A DNA stretch of 64,000 nucleotides, from contig NZ_CP119970.1 in the NCBI RefSeq assembly GCF_032163395.1, positions 165,062 to 229,061 of the forward strand, given 5' to 3'. Positions 28,515-37,227 of the stretch are shown piece after piece. This stretch comes from Gloeocapsopsis dulcis. GTDB lineage: Bacteria; Cyanobacteriota; Cyanobacteriia; Cyanobacteriales; Chroococcidiopsidaceae. Every line of letters begins with the position of its first letter. The stretch's first letter is position 1. Position numbers and translations under genes: made by a program. The notes under the pieces are model-generated. The model did no database searches and was not told the origin of the DNA. It saw only the letters and a program-made list of their open reading frames with translations.

Positions 28515-30620
28515 ATGACTATGACTATGTATCAAACTGAACCAATAATTACATATCAAATAGAGTCAGGAAGTCCGCATCCTTTAGGTGCGGTGCCCGA
28601 TAGACATGGAGTAAATTTTTCAATCTTTTCAGAGCATGCCACATCTGTCGAACTCTTAATTTTTGATAAGCGTGATGATCTAGAACCTATCCAGATTATT
28701 GAATTAGATCCAAAAATCAATAAAACGTTTCATTTTTGGCATGTTTATGTGAGAAGGCTGAGATCTCCCACTTTCTACGTCTATCGGGTTGATGGTTCTC
28801 AAGATTTACATAGGGCAGGGCACTGCTTCAATAAACAAAAAGTACTGATTGATCCTTACGCTAAGGGAAACACCAACACTCTTTGGAGGCGGCTTGATGC
28901 TTTGGGGACAAAAGACAACCTGACTACATCTATGCGCAGTGTAGTCGTTGATATATCGGATTATGATTGGGAAGGGGATCGTCCCCTCAATCGGTCAATG
29001 AGTGAAACTCTCATTTATGAAGTACACGTTAGGGGATTTACTAAGTCCCCCTCTTCAGGTTGCAAAAACCGTGGTACGTTTTCTGGAATCATCGAGAAAA
29101 TTCCTTACCTGAAAGAGTTGGGAATTACAGCTGTTGAATTCCTGCCGATATTTGACTTTGACGAAGATCACATCGTCCGAGAAGTTAATGGAAAACCACT
29201 AAAAGACTACTGGGGATATAATCCACACAGCTTCTTTGCCCTTGAAGGCTTGTATTGTGCTTTCTCTGATGCAGGAAACCAAATCAGAGAGTTTCGGGAT
29301 ATGGTCAAGGCGTTGCATAAGGCAGGAATTGAGATCATTTTGGATGTGGTCTTTAATCATACGGAAGAAGGCAACCATCTAGGTCCAATTATTAATTTCA
29401 AAGGACTTGCTAATAATATCTACTATCACTTGGAACCCTTCGACAGGCAGTACTACAGCAACTACTCAATGTGTGGAAATGCCCTCAACTGCAACCACCC
29501 AATAGTAGAGAAGTTGATTATGGAATGTCTGGAATTTTGGGTGAAAGAGATGCACATTGATGGCTTCCGATTCGATCAAGGAGCTATCCTATCCCGTGGA
29601 CAGGACGGTCTCCCCATGGCGCATCCACCATTAATATGGCATATTGAAACATCAAAAAATCTGGCTGAAACTAAAATCATTGCTGAAGCTTGGGATGCTA
29701 CTGGGCTTTATCAAACTGGCGGCTTTCCTGGGTATCGTTGGGCAGAGTGGAACGTACACTTCAGGGATGATGTTCGGCGCTTTCTCAAGGGAGATCCAGG
29801 GCTCGTAAAAGAACTTGCTATGCGTATTGCCGGGAGTGCTGATCTCTATCAATTAAGTGGACATTTACCAATCAACAGCATCAATTTCGTTACTTGTCAT
29901 GATGGATTCACCCTTAATGATTTAGTTTCGTATAATGACAAGCATAATGAAGCCAATGGTGAGGACAGTTGGGATGGAATCAGTGATAATCTAAGCTGGA
30001 ATTGTGGCATTGAAGGAGAAACTGAAAACTCAGAAATTGATGCACTACGTCGGCGGCAGATTAAGAACTTAGTAGCTATTTTATTGCTCTCTCAGGGCGT
30101 GCCAATGATTGTGGCCGGTGATGAAGTTAGACGCACCCAGAAAGGCAACAACAACCCTTACTGCCAAGATAACGAGATCAGTTGGTTTGACTGGGATCTA
30201 GTAGATAAGAACGCTGATATCTTCAGGTTCTTCAAGCTAATGATTGATTTCCGCAAATGCCATTCTGCCTTACGCCGTAGCCATTTCTTCAGCGGTGAAG
30301 TTAATGAGCGTGGTCTGGCGGATATCTCTTGGCATGGTTGTAAGTTGTTCAGTCCGGGTTGGAACGACTTTCATGCCAGAGTTCTCGCCTTTACTTTGGG
30401 GGGCTTCAAAGAGGAAGCAGATATTCACGTCATGCTCAATATGTACTGGGAGAACCTCGAATTTGAAGTTCCCTTTCTTGAAGGCAGGGGATGGTACAAA
30501 TTTGTAGATACTGCTGAATCTTCCCCTATAGATATTGTGGAAGCAGGGAAAGAGGCTGCGATTTCAGGCAATGTCTGTCTTGTTAAAGACCGTAGCGTTG
30601 TAATTTTAATTTCCAAATAA
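28515..30620 (+). CDS. glgX: Glycogen debranching enzyme / isoamylase-type GlgX
   Basis: A 701-aa GH13 enzyme that hydrolyses alpha-1,6 branches of glycogen. The N-terminal CBM48 domain is at about 15-150 (SPHPLGAVPDRHGVNFSIFS). The catalytic barrel shows IEIILDVVFNHTEEGNH, nucleophile D354 in DGFRFDQ, acid/base E391 in IIAEAWD and D463 in FVTCHDG. The C-terminal beta domain ends at about 700. Length and motifs are those of full GlgX. The ATG follows AAAGGCAAG. An IS1-like remnant separates it from an epimerase-family gene on the same strand, so both may belong to one carbohydrate unit. Chromosomal glgX is usual, so a copy among mobile elements suggests recruitment or transfer. Confidence 0.92.
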   Translation: MTMTMYQTEPIITYQIESGSPHPLGAVPDRHGVNFSIFSEHATSVELLIFDKRDDLEPIQIIELDPKINKTFHFWHVYVRRLRSPTFYVYRVDGSQDLHRAGHCFNKQKVLIDPYAKGNTNTLWRRLDALGTKDNLTTSMRSVVVDISDYDWEGDRPLNRSMSETLIYEVHVRGFTKSPSSGCKNRGTFSGIIEKIPYLKELGITAVEFLPIFDFDEDHIVREVNGKPLKDYWGYNPHSFFALEGLYCAFSDAGNQIREFRDMVKALHKAGIEIILDVVFNHTEEGNHLGPIINFKGLANNIYYHLEPFDRQYYSNYSMCGNALNCNHPIVEKLIMECLEFWVKEMHIDGFRFDQGAILSRGQDGLPMAHPPLIWHIETSKNLAETKIIAEAWDATGLYQTGGFPGYRWAEWNVHFRDDVRRFLKGDPGLVKELAMRIAGSADLYQLSGHLPINSINFVTCHDGFTLNDLVSYNDKHNEANGEDSWDGISDNLSWNCGIEGETENSEIDALRRRQIKNLVAILLLSQGVPMIVAGDEVRRTQKGNNNPYCQDNEISWFDWDLVDKNADIFRFFKLMIDFRKCHSALRRSHFFSGEVNERGLADISWHGCKLFSPGWNDFHARVLAFTLGGFKEEADIHVMLNMYWENLEFEVPFLEGRGWYKFVDTAESSPIDIVEAGKEAAISGNVCLVKDRSVVILISK

Positions 30621-30669
30621 TTTTGGTAGTCCTGAATAGGTAAGGATAGAGGGTAGATGTCTCTAAACC

Positions 30670-31418
30670 ATGTCAGAAAATAGCATCTCGTGTCCGCGCT
30701 GTGGATCTAAACGTGCAGTCAAAAACGGAAGAATTCATAACAGTAACCAGAATTTTAAGTGCAAACAATATGGTAGACAGATTGTCCTCAACCCGAAAAA
30801 TAAGGTGATTGAACAAGAGACTAAAGACTTGAAAGACAAATTACTGCTGGAAAAACTACCTCTGGCTGGGATTGCCAGAGTTACAGGTGTATCAGAAAGA
30901 TGGCTACAAAACTACGTCAACACTTTATACGCTTGTGTTCCAAAACAAGCCGAGGTCTGGTCGAAAAAAGGGCGGCTAACTATTGAGAGTGATGAAATGC
31001 GGTCATTTGTAGGCAATAAGAACAACAAGCAATGGATTTGGTTGGCACTGGATACAATCACACAAGAAATTGTTGACCTCTGTGTTGGTGAGCGCAGCCG
31101 CGAAAGAGCAAAAGAATTATGGCAATCTTTACCTGTGCTTTACCGACAATGTGCTGTGTATTATACTGATTTCTGCAAAAGCCTATGAGGAGCTTTTTCC
31201 AGCATTTAGACATCAAGCTGTTGCTAAGAATAGTGGTAAAACTAGCTTGATTAAACGCTTCAACTGTACCTTGCGTCAACGGGTTTCACGTAAGCGTCCG
31301 AAAAACTTTGTCCTTCTCTAATAAGCTGGAAAACCATATTGGAGCTATCTGGTATTTTATCCATCATTACAACGAACTCCTACGCATTAAGACAACTATC
31401 TGCCCCTATCCTTACTTA
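30670..31418 (+). pseudogene. IS1-like transposase, frameshifted
   Basis: MSENSISCPRCGSKRAVKNG gives the zinc finger; GIARVTGVSERWLQNYVN is an HTH. LTIESDEMRSFVGNKNNKQW and IWLALDTITQEIVDL form the first half of the DDE domain. The frame breaks after VYYTDFCKSL (31188). The rest (AYEELFPAFRHQAV, RFNCTLRQRVSRKRPKNFVL) continues out of frame. Inactive. Confidence 0.8.
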
Positions 31419-31486
31419 TTCAACTTATTCATGACTACCATAATTTTTAGGCCAGCAATTCCACTTCTGCTTTTGGAGGAAATTCA

Positions 31487-33370
31487 ATGAGCAATATGGG
31501 CTTTTCGTTTTCGGACACAGTCTCTGGGTATGTTACCAATTTTGAATCATCGAAGGGATCTTTTGGCACTTTCGAACTCAAGACATCAGACGGGAGGAAC
31601 TTTTTGATAGCATTAACCTCAATGACCTCTGCTGAGATAGTGCGTAATTTGGAAGCTCCTTACTACGATTGCACTATCCAGATGCAATCAATGCTTGTCC
31701 AAAATCGGTATCTCTTCGCGTACGGCATTTTCTATCCTGAAGCAGGTCAGTACAAGTTTGAAGCTAAACATATAATCTTTTTTGGCAGGACAGAAAGTGA
31801 GTATCTTTTTGAAAAACCAGACTGGTGGGTCAACCAGATAGGAAGTCTTGCCAATTTTTATCTGAAAGCGCAGTTCGAGGATGGTGAAATTGATTATCGG
31901 AAATATCGCACAAGGCTAGGCTTGAATGGCGTAAAGGCAGCGAGCAGTCGTCAAGAAACTGCCTCTCTTTCTCGTTTGGTTTACGGCTTTGCCACAGCCT
32001 ACATGATAACTGGAGAAGACCGCTACCTAGAGGCTGCTGAAAAAGGAACCGAATACTTGCGCGAACACATGCGTTTTCTCGATGAGAGCAAAGGAATTTG
32101 CTATTGGTATCACGCAGTTGACGTGAATTCCGATGGCAGCGAGCAGAGAATACTTGCCTCACAATTTGGGGATGATTATGACGCTATCTCAGTGTATGAG
32201 CAGATTTATTTGCTGGCTGGGCTCACCCAGACCTACAGAGTGACAGGCGATCCACGTATCATGAATGACATCGAGTTGACCATTAATCTGTTTAACCGCT
32301 ATTTTCTGGACAAAACGGACAAAGGGGGATTTTTCTCACACCTTGATCCGACTACTCTCAACCCTCACTCTGAGACTTTGGGTCATAACCGTGCGAAAAA
32401 GAACTGGAACTCGATAGGTGACCATGCCCCTGCCTATCTGATCAATCTTTGGCTGGCAACTGGTAATGAAGAATACGCTAATTTTCTTGAGTACACCTTT
32501 GACACCATCGAAAAATATTTTCCAGATTACAACCGTAGCCCGTTTGTTCAGGAACGTTTTTATGAGGACTGGAAGCACGACACGAACTGGAGATGGCAAC
32601 AGAACCGAGCAGTCGTGGGGCATAACCTCAAAATCGCCTGGAATATGATGCGTATGCACCACCTGAAATCAAAAGAGAAGTATGTAGCCCTATCCGAAAG
32701 GATTGCAGTTATTATGCTTGCAACTGGCAACGATAAACAGCGTGGGGGGTGGTACGACTGTGTAGAGCGAACACTAGAGCCAGGAGAAGAAGTACATCGC
32801 TTTGTATGGCATGATCGGAAGGCTTGGTGGCAGCAGGAACAGGCTATCTTAGCTTACCTCATCCTTGCTGGCTCATGTGGTAACCCTAAATACCAACGCT
32901 TGGCACGTGAATCGGCAGCTTTCTATAACGCTTGGTTCCTCGATCACGAAGATGGAGGTATCTACTTCAATGTTTCTGCAAATGGGCTTCCCTATCTACT
33001 TGGAAAAACTGAACGAGGCAAGGGCTGCCACTCTATGAGCGGTTACCACTCGTTCGAGCTAGCCTTCTTAGCTACAGTCTATACTAATCTGCTGATTACC
33101 AAAGAGCCGATAGACTTGTACTTCAAGCCAAAGCCAGGAGGCTTTAAGGATAATATCCTGCGAGTTCAGCCAGATATCCTTCCACCTGGCAGCGTGCATA
33201 TTGGCGAAGTCTGGATTAATGGGCAACTGTATTCTGATTTTGATGCCGATAGGCTAACAGTCAAGCTGCCATTCACTCAAGACGACCTGAAAGTTCAAGT
33301 TCGAATTCTTCCCACTCAAGTAGTTTTTGACACACCTGTGCTAGAAGTGTCTGCAGGTGCAGCTGTCTAG
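31487..33370 (+). CDS. AGE (N-acylglucosamine 2-epimerase) family protein
   Basis: A 627-aa protein with an unusual N-terminal beta-rich extension of about 110 residues. An (alpha/alpha)6 barrel follows at about 120-540, with SRQETASLSRLVYGFATAYM, RAVVGHNLKIAWNMMRMHHL (the His-containing active-site helix) and RKAWWQQEQAILAYLILA. AGE-family enzymes epimerise free or N-acetylated hexoses at C2 or isomerise mannose/fructose. The extension and a C-terminal tail make it longer than the usual 390-420 aa. A good ribosome site (GGAGGAAATTCA) precedes the ATG. It lies downstream of glgX, consistent with sugar metabolism. The precise substrate is not inferable. Confidence 0.8.
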   Translation: MSNMGFSFSDTVSGYVTNFESSKGSFGTFELKTSDGRNFLIALTSMTSAEIVRNLEAPYYDCTIQMQSMLVQNRYLFAYGIFYPEAGQYKFEAKHIIFFGRTESEYLFEKPDWWVNQIGSLANFYLKAQFEDGEIDYRKYRTRLGLNGVKAASSRQETASLSRLVYGFATAYMITGEDRYLEAAEKGTEYLREHMRFLDESKGICYWYHAVDVNSDGSEQRILASQFGDDYDAISVYEQIYLLAGLTQTYRVTGDPRIMNDIELTINLFNRYFLDKTDKGGFFSHLDPTTLNPHSETLGHNRAKKNWNSIGDHAPAYLINLWLATGNEEYANFLEYTFDTIEKYFPDYNRSPFVQERFYEDWKHDTNWRWQQNRAVVGHNLKIAWNMMRMHHLKSKEKYVALSERIAVIMLATGNDKQRGGWYDCVERTLEPGEEVHRFVWHDRKAWWQQEQAILAYLILAGSCGNPKYQRLARESAAFYNAWFLDHEDGGIYFNVSANGLPYLLGKTERGKGCHSMSGYHSFELAFLATVYTNLLITKEPIDLYFKPKPGGFKDNILRVQPDILPPGSVHIGEVWINGQLYSDFDADRLTVKLPFTQDDLKVQVRILPTQVVFDTPVLEVSAGAAV

Positions 33371-33710
33371 CGGAGCCGATTCTCTGAAGAGATCATGGCT
33401 ACTGCAGAGTATAACGCCGCCTAGATAGAAAAACTATGTTGCAAGCAAAGAGGATAAAGCCACCCTAACTAGTGACTCCTTAAGTGCATTTGCAAAGATG
33501 CAAAGCCAACACTACAGACATTAGATCCTCTCCGCACCATGCTGTTAGTGTTTTATTAATTATCTTGACAATCGAGAAGCCGCTAAATTTCATTTCTCTG
33601 TAGAAGCCCATGTTGCAGATTAGGGTAGAAGTATTAACAATAAACACAAGTATTTTGTGATTTAGATATGATCTGTTAGCTCAAGATATACATCAACAAA
33701 TGAGGTTAAC
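33371..33710. other. Intergenic region
   Basis: No gene is seen in these 340 bp. The A/T-rich part near 33620-33700 probably holds the promoter of the downstream NTF2-like/CMD unit. Confidence 0.4.
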
Positions 33711-34277
33711 ATGCTGAAGCGAATAAACTACTACGAAAACTTATCCGCTAATTATTCAAAGCCAGGACTTGTTTCTGATGAGATAGGAAAAAAACTGATT
33801 GGTGACGCTGAAAAATACATTACGTTTAAAGAAGAAACATTACCAGAAATTACTACTGAATACAGTGTAGAACAAATAGAAAGAGAGAACAAAGATTGGT
33901 GGCCAACTCATTGTGAAGCCTTGCGACAAGGCAGAGGGGATCTCTTAAGCGATGAGTATACTGACAAGCTGGTTTACTTTTGTCAAGATGGTCCTTTTTA
34001 TGGCAAAACAGCTGGAACAAAAAGAGAGGCAAATTGGTGGGCAATTATTGCTCAGCCAGGAGTAACTATGGTTTGGCCAATTGTTATGTTTCACAGTGAA
34101 ATTGTCTATTTCGAATGGAAATGCCTTGATGATGAAACAAGTGAAACTCTTGCTAAGGGAAATGTGACCTACCTGCGTCGTGGACACAGGGGCGGATGCT
34201 ACTTAAAAACAGAGCAACTGACCTTCTATCGCGACGTTTTTGCGTCAGAGGAATTAATGAAGCTAATCACCACCTAG
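33711..34277 (+). CDS. NTF2-like/SnoaL-fold hypothetical protein
   Basis: A 188-aa protein. Residues about 60-185 look like a nuclear transport factor 2-like cone: WWPTHCEALRQGRGDLLSDE, LVYFCQDGPFYGKTAGTKRE and YFEWKCLDDETSETLAKGNV, ending in a YLRRGHRGGCYLKTEQLTFY strand block. Such proteins are small ligand-binding or isomerase-like enzymes. The stop lies 12 bp before the CMD gene, so they are probably co-transcribed. A decayed second copy of its middle lies at 35064-35127. Confidence 0.6.
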   Translation: MLKRINYYENLSANYSKPGLVSDEIGKKLIGDAEKYITFKEETLPEITTEYSVEQIERENKDWWPTHCEALRQGRGDLLSDEYTDKLVYFCQDGPFYGKTAGTKREANWWAIIAQPGVTMVWPIVMFHSEIVYFEWKCLDDETSETLAKGNVTYLRRGHRGGCYLKTEQLTFYRDVFASEELMKLITT

Positions 34278-34289
34278 AGGGAAATCATA

Positions 34290-35009
34290 ATGAAGAAACC
34301 TGATGCTCCAGATTTTATCAAGGCTCTCAACGATCTGGATCCAGCCTTCGGAAACCTTGCAGTGCAGCATATGGGAGAAATATGGAGCCGTCCGGGTTTG
34401 ACCCTGAAGGAACGTGCTTTCATATCCATTGTCTGCGATGTCTGCAATCAAACCCTGAGTACACCGTTTGAATACCACATCAAGATGGCATTAGAGAATG
34501 GTGCTACCCGTCAGGATGTCAAGGAAGCAGTCTTGCATACAGTGGTGTACGATGCTTCTACAAAGTGTTTGGAGGCGATCGCTAAGCTGAAAGAACTGTA
34601 TGCGGTGTTCGACAAGATGGGTCTGTATCTCACTGGAGACAAGGTCTCGCATTTGGAGCCAGCTGTCAACTGGGTATTAGATACCGATGTCAAAGACAGG
34701 CTGTTGGCGTTTGACTCCCAATATGGCGACCTCGTGGCGCGGCATGCGGGCGAAATATGGAGCCGTTCCGGTTTGACACCAATGGAACGTATTTATATAT
34801 CTCTAGCCGGTGATGTATGCCAGCAGACCTTGAGCGATTCTGGACCATTTCCTTTTCATATTAACCTGTGCCTCCAAAACGGGCTGTCGCGCGAACAGGT
34901 GTACGAAATCTTACTGCACCTGACTATTGAAGCGGGTTTCCCAAAAGTCTGGCAAGCATTCAATGCACTGAAGGAACACTTTGTCACACTGGATCAGGAG
35001 AAACCATGA
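34290..35009 (+). CDS. Carboxymuconolactone decarboxylase family protein, two CMD domains
   Basis: A 239-aa protein made of two tandem CMD domains (about 20-105 and 140-225). Each starts with VQHMGEIWSRPGLTLKERAF or VARHAGEIWSRSGLTPMERI, and each has a CDVCNQTL/GDVCQQTL block at the position of the AhpD-type CxxC. Only the first repeat has both cysteines. CMD proteins include decarboxylases and AhpD-like peroxidases. The ATG follows AGAGGGAAATCATA. The unit with an NTF2-like protein, a PfpI-like protein and an SDR suggests stress or xenobiotic metabolism. Confidence 0.82.
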   Translation: MKKPDAPDFIKALNDLDPAFGNLAVQHMGEIWSRPGLTLKERAFISIVCDVCNQTLSTPFEYHIKMALENGATRQDVKEAVLHTVVYDASTKCLEAIAKLKELYAVFDKMGLYLTGDKVSHLEPAVNWVLDTDVKDRLLAFDSQYGDLVARHAGEIWSRSGLTPMERIYISLAGDVCQQTLSDSGPFPFHINLCLQNGLSREQVYEILLHLTIEAGFPKVWQAFNALKEHFVTLDQEKP

Positions 35010-35063
35010 CTAGCAGCAGCCTCATCTGTCAGAGCTGGACAAAGGACATAATCTTGAGTGCTC

Positions 35064-35127
35064 TTTAAGAGAGTATACAGATTACTTGTTTACTTCTGTC
35101 AAGATGGACTTTTGATGGCAAAACATT
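35064..35127 (+). pseudogene. Decayed copy of the NTF2-like gene (short)
   Basis: GAGTATACAGATTACTTGTT and CTGTCAAGATGGAC with TATGGCAAAACA-like sequence match 33955-34015 of the NTF2-like gene (EYTDKLVYFCQDGPFYGKTA) with small deletions. It indicates a former tandem copy in this cluster. Confidence 0.6.
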
Positions 35128-35214
35128 TAGGAGCATTCGTTTTGTTTAACCTCTGCTTTAGTTGAATGACAAATGCAGGAAAATCTGGACTAATTCCTAA
35201 AGGATTAATGAAAT

Positions 35215-35811
35215 ATGGCTACCGCATCTTCTAAGTTAGAAGGAAAAATTGGTGTGTTGATTGAGTCATACTTCGATGAACATGAGTACCAACGATTCAA
35301 TCAGTTCTTCCCTGAACATGGATACGAGGTGGAATATGTTTCTCATCTTTGGAATCAAGAGAAGCTGACCTTCAAGGGGAACGATTTTACAGAAGAAGTT
35401 ACAGTCGAGGTAGAAGTCAAGGATGTTAATCCAGCTGATTATAAAGGTATTATCCTCATCGGTGGGTATGCCATGGATCGTCTGCGATATCAGGAACGTC
35501 CTAAAGATGGTCAATCTAACCAAGCGCCTGCTGTGGCGTTCCTCGTCAAAGCAGCGAATACCGAAGGATTGAAGATTGGCACTATTTGCCATAGTCTGTG
35601 GTTGTTTTGTGCGGAACCGGAATTACTCAAGAATCGTAGGGTTACTTGTGCTCACAACATCATTTGTGATGTAGAGAATGCCGGTGGAATCGTCATGTTT
35701 GATGGCGATGAAGCTAAAAATACCTATATTGACGGCAATCTAATCACGGGGAGACATCCTGGAGTCATTGAGGAATTTATGAGCATTTTCTTGAAAGAAA
35801 TCAACAAGTAG
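35215..35811 (+). CDS. DJ-1/PfpI family protein
   Basis: A 198-aa protein of the glutamine-amidotransferase-like fold. The nucleophile elbow is GTICHSLWLFC with C125. The upstream acidic residue lies in KIGVLIESYFDEHEYQRF, and a conserved VTCAHNIICDVENAGGIV follows. Members act as glyoxalases, chaperones or proteases in stress response. An insertion at about 55-75 (FKGNDFTEEVTVEVEVKD) is typical of the type with a lid strand. It lies between the CMD gene and the SDR, all on the same strand with gaps of about 200-370 bp. Confidence 0.85.
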   Translation: MATASSKLEGKIGVLIESYFDEHEYQRFNQFFPEHGYEVEYVSHLWNQEKLTFKGNDFTEEVTVEVEVKDVNPADYKGIILIGGYAMDRLRYQERPKDGQSNQAPAVAFLVKAANTEGLKIGTICHSLWLFCAEPELLKNRRVTCAHNIICDVENAGGIVMFDGDEAKNTYIDGNLITGRHPGVIEEFMSIFLKEINK

Positions 35812-35908
35812 GAGCCTATACCATCCATTAGCTGTTAGCTAATTGCTAATTTCTCCTTATATACAGCAATTGTGGAGTAAATCCCACTGTAAACAAATCC
35901 GAGCGAGT

Positions 35909-36018
35909 AAGGAAATTGGAGAAAACATCAACAAAGCCTTGCGGAAGAAGGTTGTCACGTCGTGATGTGTTCGTGGGGTAAAGAAGAGTTCCTAGAAGCA
36001 GCAGAGGAAATTCAGTAA
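35909..36018 (+). pseudogene. SDR remnant
   Basis: Plus-strand KEIGENINKAL shifts by one base into AEEGCHVVMCSWGKEEFLEA and ends at TAA. The IGxxIxKALAEEGCHVVxC pattern is the first Rossmann turn of a short-chain dehydrogenase. It is a decayed neighbour of the intact SDR 160 bp downstream but not an identical copy. Confidence 0.6.
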
Positions 36019-36179
36019 CAGTAGACATTGGCAAACACATGTAGATCTGCTTGAGAAGTCCACTCCCTAACTCTTGTCACCTTTCTTCTTCCAAGGCAAA
36101 CCACACTCAGTCAAGCAGATCATTGCGCCCTGCATAGATTCATGTAATTCAAGTCGTTGAGATTGTCAAGGAGATAAAC

Positions 36180-36974
36180 ATGGATTTGAACCTCAAGAAT
36201 ACACTTGCCCTCGTAACTGGTTCCACAAGTGGCATCGGTAAGGCTGTCGCCGCTAGTTTAGTCCGTGAAGGAGCTAGTGTTATCATTAATGGTCGGTCAG
36301 AAGAGCGTGTCGCGACGGTAGTTCTCGAACTTCGCGCTCTTGGTAATGTTCACGGTGTAGTTGCTGACCTAGCAACGGCTGTCGGTACTGAGCAACTGAT
36401 TGAGCAGGTCAGCGCCATCGGTCCGGTTGATATCCTTGTAAACAACGTCGGTTTTTTCGAGTTCAAGCCCTTCTTCGAGGTTACCGATGAAGAGTGGTCT
36501 AAGTTGTTTGACCTCAACGTAATGAGCGGTGTCCGGCTGGCTCGCACACTCCTGAAAGATATGCTTGAGCGGGACTGGGGGCGTATTGTCTTCGTCTCCA
36601 GTGAAGCGGGCGTCAAGCCGAATCCAGAGATGATTCACTACTCAGTTACTAAGACTACACAAATCGCGTTGGCGCGTGGACTGGCTGAGCTAACAAAGGG
36701 AACCCGCGTCACAGTTAACAGTGCCTTAGTTGCCCCCACATGGACTGAAGGGGTGGAGACTTTCCTTAGTAAGATTGCGGCATCCCAGGGGACTAGTGTC
36801 GAGGCACTGAAGACTGAGTACTTCAAGGTAGACGGTTTCAACTCGCTGCTCCAACGATTTGCCACTGTTGATGAGATCGCATCTCTCATCGTTTTTCTCT
36901 GCTCACGTAACGCCTCAGCTATCAACGGTGCCGCCGAGCGTGTGGACGGTGGCATGGTGCGTTCAATCCTGTAA
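36180..36974 (+). CDS. Short-chain dehydrogenase/reductase (classical SDR)
   Basis: A 264-aa NAD(P)-dependent oxidoreductase. The cofactor motif TGSTSGIG is at residues 13-20 and NNVG at about 88-91. The catalytic residues are S141, Y154 and K158 (FVSSEAG and HYSVTK). The C-terminus AINGAAERVDGGMVRSIL is typical. R39 in NGRSEERV suggests NADPH preference. It has a strong ribosome site AAGGAGATAAAC before ATG. It is the last gene of the stress/metabolic cluster; the substrate is unknown. Confidence 0.9.
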   Translation: MDLNLKNTLALVTGSTSGIGKAVAASLVREGASVIINGRSEERVATVVLELRALGNVHGVVADLATAVGTEQLIEQVSAIGPVDILVNNVGFFEFKPFFEVTDEEWSKLFDLNVMSGVRLARTLLKDMLERDWGRIVFVSSEAGVKPNPEMIHYSVTKTTQIALARGLAELTKGTRVTVNSALVAPTWTEGVETFLSKIAASQGTSVEALKTEYFKVDGFNSLLQRFATVDEIASLIVFLCSRNASAINGAAERVDGGMVRSIL

Positions 36975-37227
36975 CTCCACTCTAGCCGTCGTATGCCAGC
37001 TAGTTACAATGTTGCTACCATTGCCCCAACTTTGATGAACTGGATCGTGAGATCTACCTTGAGTTCAGATCTTGCACCTAGCGACGTGAATGTTAAAACC
37101 AAAGGAGCGTGCTAGTGGTTGTAAGCGCTCAATATCTAGGAGCAGGAGCAACAGCACCAGATTAGGTAGTAAAGCTTCAAGCGCCAGTTAAGCCGCTTTG
37201 CCCCAATCAGGTAACTCTAACCCCCTT
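36975..37227. other. Intergenic/IS110 3' flank
   Basis: No gene is seen. It includes TCAGATCTTGCACC (37065-37078), shared with the flank of the first IS110 (230-243). It should contain one non-coding end of IS110 copy 2. Confidence 0.35.
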
